A DNA stretch of 64,000 nucleotides, taken from Chitinophagaceae bacterium DXS (GTDB taxonomy: Bacteria > Bacteroidota > Bacteroidia > Chitinophagales > Chitinophagaceae). The number at the start of each line of letters is the position of its first letter. The first letter of the stretch is position 1. Positions 36,756 to 45,491 of the stretch are shown one piece after another. Both the position numbers and the translations under genes were made by a program. The DNA lies in assembly GCA_030345135.1 (NCBI GenBank), contig CP128386.1, positions 4,408,667 to 4,472,666 on the forward strand, read 5' to 3'. The notes under the pieces were generated by a model. That model was not told where the DNA came from. It ran no database searches and worked only from the letters and a program-made list of their open reading frames with translations.

Positions 36756-36879
36756 ATGATGGTCATTGGAGATATTAGCCGGCTAGTATTCTAAATAGAA
36801 CTTTGACATACAAAACGATGGTAATCCGGTTTGGAAATAGGGGTTGCCTTCGAACATCAAATCATCAAAACCTTGTTAT

Positions 36880-37851
36880 ATGAATCAGGCCGCAACAATG
36901 CAAACCATGACCATGGCTAATGCACACACCGACATTCCCGGTAATCCGTCCACAGCCAAAAGCAGCAAAGTAAAATTGAACGACAGAAGCAATGGAGAAC
37001 CGCTTCGCGTTTTATCTGAGGAAGACTGGAAATTTTGGATCCATAATGGCTACATCGTTATCAAAAACGCTGTGCCTAAAGAACAGGTAGAAAGGCTGGC
37101 CGGTTTTTTATGGGAATTTGAAGAAAAAGATCCCAACGATCCGGAAACATGGTATGCGCCCCCGCGTGCCGAGATGAAGATGAAGGAACTGACCAATACA
37201 GGTATGGTGGAAGTGTATAATCATCAATATTTATGGGACAACCGCCAGATGCCGAAAGTACACCAGGCTTTTGCAGACATATGGGGTACAGAGAAATTGT
37301 GGGTAACGATAGATCGCGCTAACCTGAACTTTCCCATCCGCCCGGGTTATGAATACAAGGGGTTTATCCACTGGGACTATGACCCGGAAACCAAACCGCA
37401 AAATGTTCAGGGAGTGCTGGCGCTGGCTGATCAGACCGATGAAAATATGGGCGGATTTCAATGTATTCCCGAATTGTACCGAACCTACGAAACCTGGAAG
37501 CTAACACAGCCAGGAGACCGGGATCATTTTAAACCGGACACAACAGGTTTTGACATTGTGAAAGTGCCGATGCAGGCAGGCGATCTGCTCATCTTTAACA
37601 GCACTCAACCGCATGGAATAAGGGCAAACAATAGTGGTAGCAAAGTTAGAATGGCGCAGTATATCTCTATGATGCCGGCAGAAGAGGACAATGAGCTATT
37701 GCGGGAATGGCGCATTTCATCCTGGCAGGAAAGAAGAGCACCTGAAGGATTTGCCTTCCCCGGCGACCCAAGAAAATGGGAACAAACAAAATATGAAACG
37801 GCTAAGCTATCACCGCTGGGCAGAAAGTTGCTGGGATTGGATAGATGGTAA
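36880..37851 (+). CDS. Phytanoyl-CoA dioxygenase family protein
   Basis: A 323-residue Fe(II)/2-oxoglutarate oxygenase-fold protein. The iron ligands are visible: the HxD pair in FIHWDYDPE near residue 165, and the distal His in STQPHGIRANNSGSK near residue 250, with the Arg of GIRAN as the 2-oxoglutarate anchor. It hydroxylates a substrate that cannot be told from sequence. The ATG at 36880 is preferred; a TTG at 36844 in the same frame would add 12 residues. It is divergent from an AraC gene that probably regulates it. Confidence 0.87.
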   Translation: MNQAATMQTMTMANAHTDIPGNPSTAKSSKVKLNDRSNGEPLRVLSEEDWKFWIHNGYIVIKNAVPKEQVERLAGFLWEFEEKDPNDPETWYAPPRAEMKMKELTNTGMVEVYNHQYLWDNRQMPKVHQAFADIWGTEKLWVTIDRANLNFPIRPGYEYKGFIHWDYDPETKPQNVQGVLALADQTDENMGGFQCIPELYRTYETWKLTQPGDRDHFKPDTTGFDIVKVPMQAGDLLIFNSTQPHGIRANNSGSKVRMAQYISMMPAEEDNELLREWRISSWQERRAPEGFAFPGDPRKWEQTKYETAKLSPLGRKLLGLDRW

Positions 37852-38063
37852 AGATCAACCTGCTTCTTTAATCAATAAAAACCAACCTATGTGCCTTAAG
37901 TTAAATGAAGATTCTGCAAAGAAATGTACCTGTAAATTTGCTCGCGTATGCAGGCGTCGCAAAAATGCGGGGACAATTGAAATCCGGACAGAAAAATTAT
38001 CATTTGTGCATGCTGTGTGGGCGCCGCTGAGTTCACAATTATTCGTTCTTAAATCAATATTAC

Positions 38064-38687
38064 ATGCAGAAAAGGGCGCTCATTTTTGATTTGGATAATA
38101 CGATATATGCGGTTCGTTCAATTGGAGATAAAATATTTGCACCGTTGCTTGAACTGATCGCAGCAGATGACGAACAAAGCCTGCAAATGGATAAGATCAG
38201 GCACGAGATTATGCGAAGGCCTTTTCAAATGGTGGCAAAGGATTTTAATTTTTCGGAAGAACTTACTTCTAAAGGAATAGAGCTGCTAAGCAGCATTCGT
38301 TTTGATGGAGAAATTGAGCCTTTTAGTGACTATGAAATTGCGCGAACCCTGCCGCTCGACAAGTTTCTTGTGACAACCGGTTTCACCAACATGCAGCAAA
38401 GCAAGGTTACAGGAATGAATTTGGACCGTGACTTTAAAGAAATCCACATCATAGATCCTTCCTCTTCCACTAAAACTAAAAAGGATGTTTTTGAAGACAT
38501 TATAAAACGGCACAATTATGCCAGCCCTGAGGTATTGGTAATTGGCGATGATCTTCACTCTGAAATTAAGGCAGCGTTGGAGCTTGGCATTAGCGCTGTA
38601 TTGTACGACAAGATGAATGTGTATGAAAATGACATTCCTGTTCCCAGGATCACAGACTTTGCGGAGTTAGCTGATTATTTGGGTTGA
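38064..38687 (+). CDS. HAD superfamily hydrolase
   Basis: A 207-residue HAD phosphatase-like protein. Motif I is FDLDNTIY with nucleophile Asp at about residue 9 and the +2 Asp. Motif II is FLVTTGFTN, motif III is a lysine in SSTKTKKDVF, and motif IV is VLVIGDDLHSE. The cap is small and helical. All catalytic residues are present, so it should be active, but the substrate (phosphosugar or nucleotide) is unknown. It ends just before a strong terminator. It lies 212 bases after the dioxygenase stop codon. Confidence 0.9.
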   Translation: MQKRALIFDLDNTIYAVRSIGDKIFAPLLELIAADDEQSLQMDKIRHEIMRRPFQMVAKDFNFSEELTSKGIELLSSIRFDGEIEPFSDYEIARTLPLDKFLVTTGFTNMQQSKVTGMNLDRDFKEIHIIDPSSSTKTKKDVFEDIIKRHNYASPEVLVIGDDLHSEIKAALELGISAVLYDKMNVYENDIPVPRITDFAELADYLG

Positions 38688-38706
38688 GGGGCAGAATATA
38701 ACATTT

Positions 38707-38753
38707 AAAGGAGGCACGAAGCATATTCAAGTTGTGTTTCGTGTCTCCTTTTT
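38707..38753 (+). terminator. Terminator after the HAD hydrolase
   Basis: The arms AAAGGAGGCACGAA and TTTCGTGTCTCCTTT pair with one G:T-type mismatch over 14 positions and are followed by a T run. Confidence 0.88.
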
Positions 38754-38760
38754 GATCTAT

Positions 38761-38873
38761 CCATTCTGATAGAATTTTTTGGATAAAAACTTTACCAGAA
38801 ACATCTTATTTACTGTTTAGCTGGCTGTACAAGTACGCATTGCACGACGCCATTGTGGCATATATACGCCAGA
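38761..38873. repeat. Upstream half of a diverged duplication flanking the SnoaL-like gene
   Basis: About 110 bases match 39829-39940 at roughly two thirds of positions with one gap. Shared anchors are TTTTTT-GATAAAA, CTTTTAC(T/C)AGAAA and AAGTAC(A/G)CATTGC. The copy lies in the 345-base leader region of the SnoaL-like gene, and no gene is supported in it. Confidence 0.65.
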
Positions 38874-39032
38874 TAGGGCAAATGGTCAGGTATTATTTAC
38901 CATATTCTAAAGTCGAATTAATCCCCAAAAAAACATTACAAGCATCTGCTAACGATCCCACGCTCCGATTTCTTTTACCGCCGGTGATGCAGGAGTTTTT
39001 AACTTTGTATTCCCGTCTTAAAAAAGATAAAA

Positions 39033-39602
39033 ATGAAAAAGTTTGTCTGCCAAAACCTTGTTGCATTAATTTGTTTGGCAGCTGCGGTAAGCCTGACGGC
39101 CTGTACAGGAAATAAAAAAAATGACAGGGATGAGCTGGTCAAACAAATTCAGGCGCTTACGGCGAGCAAAGACACCATTGCCAAAAATCTGCAAACATTC
39201 GACACATTAGATTACACGGTTTTTTCGAATCGCGAATGGACACGACTGCATGAGAGCCATGCAAAAGACATCATTGTGCATTTTCCTGACGGGCATATTG
39301 AAAAGGGCATTGAGCAACACATCAAAACACTGGATGCGATGTTTGTATATGCGCCCGATACAAGAATTAAAGAGCACCCTATCAAAATAGGCTCCGGTAA
39401 TATGACCGCCGTAATGGGTTGGATGGAAGGAACTTTTACAAAGCCGATGCCAACCGGCGATGGTAAATTTATTCAACCTACGGGCAAGAAGTTTCGCATT
39501 CCGATGGCGACGATCGGTATTTGGAAAAGCGATGGTACCATGAGTGAAGAATATCTGTTTTGGGATAATAAGACGTACATGGATCAGATCATGGGGAAAT
39601 GA
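39033..39602 (+). CDS. SnoaL-like lipoprotein
   Basis: A 189-residue lipoprotein (lipobox SLTAC, Cys24) with a C-terminal domain of the SnoaL/NTF2-like alpha+beta barrel type, about residues 65-185. Typical features are WTRLHESHAKDIIVHFPDGH, the GSGNMTAVMGWMEGTF strand and the final SEEYLFWDNKTYMDQIMG. It is anchored in the outer or inner membrane. The catalytic or binding role is unknown. Diverged copies of one noncoding segment flank it. Confidence 0.85.
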   Translation: MKKFVCQNLVALICLAAAVSLTACTGNKKNDRDELVKQIQALTASKDTIAKNLQTFDTLDYTVFSNREWTRLHESHAKDIIVHFPDGHIEKGIEQHIKTLDAMFVYAPDTRIKEHPIKIGSGNMTAVMGWMEGTFTKPMPTGDGKFIQPTGKKFRIPMATIGIWKSDGTMSEEYLFWDNKTYMDQIMGK

Positions 39603-40236
39603 TAAACTGCTTAGGTAGGTTGCAGGTAATGGTAAAAAAAATTAGCGTGTGACGGGTTTACTAAACTGATTATCCCATGCTGGAGCTTCTATTATTTTGA
39701 ACCGTTGGATGAAACAGATCCACAATGAAATTTACAAGGATCAAACAAAATGAATTTTTAAAAACGGCGGTCCTTAATGGCGCAAGTATGCTGTGGAATT
39801 ACGTGCGTTACGTAATTTGGCTGAGTCAATCCAATGAGCTAAGGTTTTTTGATAAAACTTTTACTAGAAATATAATCTTTACAGTATAACCGGCGCCATA
39901 AGTACACATTGCCGGAAGTCATCGCCGCATACTTGTGGTGGGTGGGCGCAGGAATAAAGATGACCAAAAAAAATTTAATGTTACAATAGTGTTGTAAAAC
40001 GTATATTCGATTTCACGCGGCCTGAATCATTATTCATTATCCTTACCTAAACCATCTAAATCCCTTATCCACTTTTATCTTAAATCAATAAAAAATCGTG
40101 CTTGTTATGAGACGTCATTCTTTTATGCCCTATTCTTTCTTTACGACAAATCCCATCAATTTTTTATATATCACTTGTAAATCCTTTCAATCATAAATGC
40201 ACTAGAAATTTTTTTAAAACCTAAAACCAGCTTGCC
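39603..40236. other. Intergenic region before the defence island
   Basis: A 634-base gap with no supported gene. It contains the second copy of the segment that flanks the SnoaL-like gene (39829-39940). From about 40 kb the DNA becomes markedly A+T rich, which marks the left side of the accessory island. I see no attachment-site repeat or integrase here. Confidence 0.65.
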
Positions 40237-41307
40237 ATGGACTTTAAAGACCAAATTGGACTACTTGCTCAAAGAGTTTCCAAAATGAAAGATGCTATTC
40301 TTACAGAAGAAGCTACCAAGAATGCATTTATTATGCCTTTCCTGCAAACAATGGGGTATGATATTTTTAACCCGCTTGAAGTTGTTCCTGAATTTATCGC
40401 GGATATTGGCATAAAAAAAGGAGAAAAAGTTGATTATGCTATTCTCAAAGACGGAAGCCCAATAATTTTGATTGAATGCAAGCATTGGTCTTCTGATCTT
40501 GACCCACACAACAGCCAGCTGTTCAGATATTTTCATACAACTGAGGCGAAATTTGGAATCCTTACGAATGGTATTATTTATAGGTTTTACACCGATTTGG
40601 TACAGTCTAACAAAATGGATGAAAAGCCTTTCTTCGAATTTAAAATAGATGACATTAAAGAAGCACAGATTGAAAAATTAAAAGAATTCCACAAGAGCTA
40701 TTTTAATCTTGAAAGCATTAATAACACTGCCAGTGAACTAAAGTACATGTCGGAATTGCGTGCTTTAATTATCAAAGAAATAAGCGATCCGTCCGAAGAG
40801 TTTACAAGACTTTTTGCTAAAACCGTATATCCTTCAATTGTTACCGCTAAAATTTTGGAACAGTTTAAAGGATATTTAAAGAGAACATTCGCGCAGTTCC
40901 TGAACGATTCTATTAATGAGCGTCTTAAAACAGCATTAGCGACCGAGACACAAAAAGCAGAAGAAATAAGTAAAGAAGATTTGACCTCTGCTACTGTGGA
41001 CGAAAATAAAGTAGTAACCACTGCAGAAGAGATGGATGCTTTTTACATAGTCCGGGCAATTTTGGCATCGAAGGTTAAGGTAACAAGAATTATAAGCAGG
41101 GACACTCAATCTTATTTCGGCGTTCTTCTTGATGACAATAACAGAAAGCCATTATGCAGGTTACATTTTAATGGCAAGAAAAAACACATAAGCTTCTTTG
41201 ATACAGGCAAGGAGGAGCGGGTTCAAATAGAATCAACAAACGATATCTATGAACATGCATCAAGGTTGATAAAAAGTATTGACATATATGAACCGATAGG
41301 AAATTGA
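40237..41307 (+). CDS. Stand-alone restriction-like nuclease with HsdR N-terminal domain
   Basis: A 356-residue protein whose first 170 residues match the type I restriction HsdR N-terminal nuclease domain: GEKVDYAILKDGSPIILIECKHW contains the D and ExK catalytic residues of PD-(D/E)xK nucleases. A helical middle follows (about 170-260), then a small C-terminal beta domain (about 265-356, IISRDTQSYFGVLLDD). There is no helicase, unlike full HsdR, and no adjacent specificity or methylase gene. It sits 181 bases upstream of the Qat operon on the same strand and may be a separate defence gene or an island partner. Confidence 0.85.
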   Translation: MDFKDQIGLLAQRVSKMKDAILTEEATKNAFIMPFLQTMGYDIFNPLEVVPEFIADIGIKKGEKVDYAILKDGSPIILIECKHWSSDLDPHNSQLFRYFHTTEAKFGILTNGIIYRFYTDLVQSNKMDEKPFFEFKIDDIKEAQIEKLKEFHKSYFNLESINNTASELKYMSELRALIIKEISDPSEEFTRLFAKTVYPSIVTAKILEQFKGYLKRTFAQFLNDSINERLKTALATETQKAEEISKEDLTSATVDENKVVTTAEEMDAFYIVRAILASKVKVTRIISRDTQSYFGVLLDDNNRKPLCRLHFNGKKKHISFFDTGKEERVQIESTNDIYEHASRLIKSIDIYEPIGN

Positions 41308-41419
41308 AATCCTTCTGAAATAAAAAGATGCTCTACTTGCAAGAATTGTAATGTAATCAGGTCAGACAATAATAGTTCTGGTTCGACGCTCGAAGCGCTG
41401 AAGCTGCTTTTAGAAATTA

Positions 41420-41449
41420 ACTCCACTGGAAATACGTTAACACTGGAGT
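41420..41449 (+). promoter_or_regulatory. Inverted repeat upstream of qatA
   Basis: The arms ACTCCACTG and CACTGGAGT pair at 8 of 9 positions around a 12-base spacer, 40 bases before the QatA start. It could be an operator, an attenuator or a chance palindrome. Confidence 0.35.
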
Positions 41450-41488
41450 ATAAAAAAATATTGTAATAACGAAAAAGATATAAAACAC

Positions 41489-43387
41489 ATGTGGGCAGAT
41501 AATGAAACATCAGAAGACCTTTTAGGATTTAAGGTACACGCAGACTTGTTAATTAATATCATTAATGATGAATCTGTTTTGCCGATTACAATAGGAGTTT
41601 TTGGCGATTGGGGAAGTGGAAAATCCAGCATCTTGCAAATAGTAAAAGAAGAATTTGATGGGGTGGATGATAAAGATTCGCTCTGTATACATTTTAATGG
41701 ATGGACTTTTGAAGGATATGATGATGCTAAAGCTGCGTTACTCGACTCAATTGTCAAAGAATTGGAGGGCAACAAAAAGATTTCTGCTGAAATAAAGGAT
41801 ACGATTAAGGAAAAAGCAAGAAAACTTTGGAAGTCTATCAATTGGATGCGTGGCGCAGGTATGGTTATGAAAAATGTTGCCTTGCCAGCTGTTTCTGCAT
41901 ATTTTACAGGAGGGCTTAGTTTAGTTCCGTTTGCAATTCAGAAGATAACTGAATGGGGGGATAATCCGGAAAAAATAATTGAAAAACTGAAATCGGAAGA
42001 GGGGAAGGAAATATATAATGCCTTTGTAAAAGATCGAAAAGAAAAAGATAAAAATTCCACAAATGCGGTAGCCGAATTTCGAAAGGATTTTTCAGATTTA
42101 TTAGAAGCGACAAACCTCAAAAGATTAATTGTTATAATAGATGACTTGGATAGATGTAGTCCAGAAAGGATTATTGAAAATCTCGAAGCAATTAAGCTTT
42201 TTCTAAACGTATCAAAAACAGCTTTCCTCATTGGAGCCGACCCTCGAATAGTAAAATACGCAATTGAACATAAGTACAAGAACAATAGAGAGATTGAGGA
42301 AGACAACAATAGGATTATTATAGATTACTTGGAAAAGTTAATACAGCTTCCATATTCTTTACCAAGACTTTCCGAATCAGAAGTCGAAACTTATATATCA
42401 ATGCTAATTTGTAAAAAAGAAATCGGCATTGAAAAGTTTAAAAATGTACTTGATGAATTTAAGAAGTATAGAATGACGAATAAGTATTCAGCATTTGGAC
42501 TATCACACTTTGAAAAAATTTTAGAAGCAGAAGAATTCAGAAAAGTTAAGGACAATGTAATTACAATCCCTTCATTAGTACCCTTGATTACAAATAGTTT
42601 GTATGGGAATCCCCGACAGATTAAACGGTTTCTAAATACTTACACCATCAGAAAAAGGCTTGCAGAAGTTGCATCCTTGCAAAGTTTTAATGAAGCTGTT
42701 CTTGCAAAAATGATGATACTTGAATATTCTGAACCCAAGTTATTCAAAAAGCTATTTGAATGGCAAATTGTTCAAGATGGTGTGCCTAAAGAAATAACTG
42801 ATATAGAAACTCTATGTAAAGAAAAAGGAATTAATGATGTTATTTCAGAAATAAAAGATACAGATTTCAAAGACTGGAGTAAACCTAAAATAATTAAATG
42901 GTTTCAGATTGAGCCTTTATTATCAGGAGTTGATTTACGAGATTATTATTGGATTGCTCGTGATAAATTAGAAAATTCTATCACTTCAGCGAGTATGATT
43001 CCGCCAGTAGTTAGAGCATTGTTTAATGAGTTATTGCCCGATAATATGACGACAACTGTCACAAAATCTCTACTTTCTGAAAAGTTCCAGCCCTTTAGCG
43101 ATATTGAGAAAGATGCATTTTTTAACCTTCTATCTTCAAATTTAAAAAGGAATCCTCAGCAAAAGAGACTTTATGATATTTTCAATGTAATGACAGAAAA
43201 TAAAATTGAAAATACAGGTTACCATTATATGGAAGCTCTTAAGATAATAAGTGTAACAGATATTGAACCTGCAGTTGCAACGAGATTAGCAGATTTTAAA
43301 TCTGAACCAGAGATGGGAGACTTTTTGAAAGATTATTTCCAAGATGGAAAATCTAGAGCAAGCAAGGCATTTAATCTAAAAAAATAG
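41489..43387 (+). CDS. qatA: QatA, KAP family P-loop NTPase of the Qat anti-phage system
   Basis: A 632-residue ATPase of the KAP group (STAND-like). Walker A is GDWGSGKS at 39-46, just after the N-terminal strand. A hydrophobic segment (about 125-150, VSAYFTGGLSLVPFAIQ) interrupts the ATPase core as in other KAP proteins. Walker B is IVIIDDLDRCS with Asp218-Asp219, followed by AFLIGADPRIV. A long helical C-terminal region completes it. It is the first gene of a four-gene unit with 2-base, 2-base and overlapping junctions. In the described Qat systems this ATPase acts with QatB, QatC and QatD against phage. Confidence 0.92.
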   Translation: MWADNETSEDLLGFKVHADLLINIINDESVLPITIGVFGDWGSGKSSILQIVKEEFDGVDDKDSLCIHFNGWTFEGYDDAKAALLDSIVKELEGNKKISAEIKDTIKEKARKLWKSINWMRGAGMVMKNVALPAVSAYFTGGLSLVPFAIQKITEWGDNPEKIIEKLKSEEGKEIYNAFVKDRKEKDKNSTNAVAEFRKDFSDLLEATNLKRLIVIIDDLDRCSPERIIENLEAIKLFLNVSKTAFLIGADPRIVKYAIEHKYKNNREIEEDNNRIIIDYLEKLIQLPYSLPRLSESEVETYISMLICKKEIGIEKFKNVLDEFKKYRMTNKYSAFGLSHFEKILEAEEFRKVKDNVITIPSLVPLITNSLYGNPRQIKRFLNTYTIRKRLAEVASLQSFNEAVLAKMMILEYSEPKLFKKLFEWQIVQDGVPKEITDIETLCKEKGINDVISEIKDTDFKDWSKPKIIKWFQIEPLLSGVDLRDYYWIARDKLENSITSASMIPPVVRALFNELLPDNMTTTVTKSLLSEKFQPFSDIEKDAFFNLLSSNLKRNPQQKRLYDIFNVMTENKIENTGYHYMEALKIISVTDIEPAVATRLADFKSEPEMGDFLKDYFQDGKSRASKAFNLKK

Positions 43388-43389
43388 AA

Positions 43390-44130
43390 ATGGGAACATC
43401 TAAATCATTTTCTGAAGTAAAACACTCAATGGTTCCGAATTGGGGTTCACTTAGCTCTTCGCTTACTTCAAACTGTGATTCTTCTGTTCTTCCTACTCAG
43501 AAGCTACAGAATATTATGGGAAATTTTGTTTCAGCATTGGGGGGAGCATCAACGGGAGGTCGCGGCGGTTCAAAAGCAGGAGGGAGAAGTAGTATCAAAA
43601 CTGCGAAGAAAATCGGAAAGGTCTTTTCAAAGTTTATAAGTTCTGGTAATAATATTAGGGAAACGCTTGAATTTACAGGATTAACTGATATTGATACTAA
43701 AACAGTGGGGGATGTTATTAATCATTTGATTGAATATTGTTCCGGCAGTGCCACATCAATTGATGATAACGCGGCAAAAGAAGCTACAAGATTATTATTA
43801 GAAGAACTGATAGGGCAAGCTGAGTCTATTGATGAGGTACAAACTTTATTACAACAAACTTTTGAAACCAATACTTTGGAAGATATAATAATAAAGTATT
43901 TCGGGTATTACATTAATGAGCTTTTGTCAAAATGGTTCTATGAAAATTTAATAAGGAACAAGAATGAAAGTGACTGCAATAGTCTTTTCAATCAGGTAAA
44001 AAATTTCATAGTTGAGAGAGTTAACGATATGCACAAAAGAAATCCACTACAAAATATTGATTGGAGTTCTGATGAAGCAGACAGGCTTGTAAAAAACATT
44101 CAACAAGATATATTAACCGTATTTGAATAG
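43390..44130 (+). CDS. qatB: QatB, Qat anti-phage system protein
   Basis: A 246-residue protein matching QatB by position and composition. It starts MGTSKSF, has MVPNWGSLSS soon after, then a Gly/Arg-rich stretch (GGRGGSKAGGRSSIK, about 55-70), and a helical C-terminal part. It has no enzyme motif. The glycine right after the initiator Met would become the N-terminus after Met removal. Defence-associated QueC homologues have been reported to modify partner-protein N-termini with a 7-deazapurine, which fits here as a hypothesis. It follows qatA by 2 bases and precedes qatC by 2 bases. Confidence 0.88.
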   Translation: MGTSKSFSEVKHSMVPNWGSLSSSLTSNCDSSVLPTQKLQNIMGNFVSALGGASTGGRGGSKAGGRSSIKTAKKIGKVFSKFISSGNNIRETLEFTGLTDIDTKTVGDVINHLIEYCSGSATSIDDNAAKEATRLLLEELIGQAESIDEVQTLLQQTFETNTLEDIIIKYFGYYINELLSKWFYENLIRNKNESDCNSLFNQVKNFIVERVNDMHKRNPLQNIDWSSDEADRLVKNIQQDILTVFE

Positions 44131-44132
44131 TT

Positions 44133-45491
44133 ATGAGAGTAAATGTAGTTATTGATAATGCCGATTATGGCAAATTTTCAGATTTGCAGCTTTGTTATAC
44201 AGATAGCGGAGTGAATAGAAAAGTTCCATTGTCTTTTTTAAGCTATGAAAGAGTTTTTGATTTTACGACTGATTTTACTTCTGTAAAATTTGATTTCTTC
44301 CTTATATCTGCGATAGTTTATGGTGTTGACAACCTACTTAGTCGGGCTATTTATTCAAATGATGGTTGGACAAGAGATATACAAGTAGAATTTCCAGTAA
44401 AGAATTTCTCGGTGTGGAGTGGGAAGGAAGAAAAGTTGAAGCAGATTTTAGACTTCTTAACAGGTGATGATTGGCGGATTTCTTTTAGGGAAATAGAAGA
44501 TGTCAGCTTTTTTCAACCACGAACAAACCGAAGGAAAATTCCACGTTATGAAAGAGAAACTATTAATTCCGTAAGTTTATTTTCAGGCGGGTTAGATTCT
44601 TTAATTGGGGTCATAGATGAGTTAGAAAAGCTAAGAGATAATGAAAAAATACTATTGGTTTCTCATTTCGATTCAAAGTCGCCAGGGCCAAATGGAGACC
44701 AGAGAAAACTATTGAGCCATTTAATGACCAAATACCCCAATAAAATATATTGGGTGCAATCAAAATTAGCATTATCAAGAAAAGATGTTAATGGTAACGG
44801 GGTAACGATAGAAAATAATTACCGCAGTCGTTCACTATTTTTTATTGGTTTAGGTTGTTATTTATCCACGATTGATAAATTAACAATTCCTGAGAACGGC
44901 ACAATTTCAATTAATTATCCTCTTACTCCATCAAGAGTAAGTTCGTTAAGTACAAGGACAACCCATCCTTATGTTTTAAAGAATACGCAAGAATTGCTCG
45001 CAGCATTAGGATTATCCACTAGAATATATAACCCTTATGCATTTAAGACCAAAGGAGAAATGTTTGTTGAATGTACGAACCCTACATTTATACAACATAT
45101 TTTTCAAGATTCTGTTTCTTGTGGAAAAAGAGGTAGACGACAATTCCACTTTGACAATCCAAATGAAATTCACAATTGTGGGAGATGTATGCCCTGTATA
45201 TACAGGCGAGCAGCATTAAATAAAGCTGGTTTGGATAATGAAAATCACTATGGAAATTTTATCACTAATGTTGCAGCGGTAGGAAATAATGATTTACCAG
45301 CTTTATTCAGTTACTTAAAAAGAAATATATCCTTAGAGAAAATGAAAAGAGATTTATTAGTTAATGGGAATATTAATATTAATAATCTTACTGAATATGC
45401 GGAAATGGTATTGAGGTCGAAACAAGAAGTGTTGCAGTTGTTTAGAGATAAAGGTAGTAGATTTGTAAAATCAGAACTGGGTTTAAGATGA
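44133..45491 (+). CDS. qatC: QatC, QueC-like protein of the Qat anti-phage system
   Basis: A 452-residue protein with a QueC-like ATP-pyrophosphatase domain. The PP-loop is SGGLDS at 151-156 and the C-terminal cysteines (CGKRG near 329, then CGRCMPC about 20 residues later) form the expected zinc site. QueC normally makes the 7-cyano-7-deazaguanine precursor of queuosine, but no other queuosine genes are near. The extra N-terminal 145 residues are typical of the defence version. qatD begins four bases before its stop codon. Confidence 0.9.
   Translation: MRVNVVIDNADYGKFSDLQLCYTDSGVNRKVPLSFLSYERVFDFTTDFTSVKFDFFLISAIVYGVDNLLSRAIYSNDGWTRDIQVEFPVKNFSVWSGKEEKLKQILDFLTGDDWRISFREIEDVSFFQPRTNRRKIPRYERETINSVSLFSGGLDSLIGVIDELEKLRDNEKILLVSHFDSKSPGPNGDQRKLLSHLMTKYPNKIYWVQSKLALSRKDVNGNGVTIENNYRSRSLFFIGLGCYLSTIDKLTIPENGTISINYPLTPSRVSSLSTRTTHPYVLKNTQELLAALGLSTRIYNPYAFKTKGEMFVECTNPTFIQHIFQDSVSCGKRGRRQFHFDNPNEIHNCGRCMPCIYRRAALNKAGLDNENHYGNFITNVAAVGNNDLPALFSYLKRNISLEKMKRDLLVNGNININNLTEYAEMVLRSKQEVLQLFRDKGSRFVKSELGLR

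Noticed and set aside
37691-38089. 132-codon + strand frame overlapping the end of the dioxygenase gene
   Set aside because: Most of it is a shadow of the dioxygenase in another frame, and the rest runs through noncoding spacer without protein-like features.
38840-39115. 91-codon + strand frame before the SnoaL-like gene
   Set aside because: It covers the diverged duplicated leader sequence and the signal peptide region of the lipoprotein in another frame.
44133-45491. Queuosine biosynthesis locus based on the QueC-like protein
   Set aside because: No queD, queE or queF-like gene is nearby, the protein has a long extra N-terminal region, and its neighbours are the other Qat genes.
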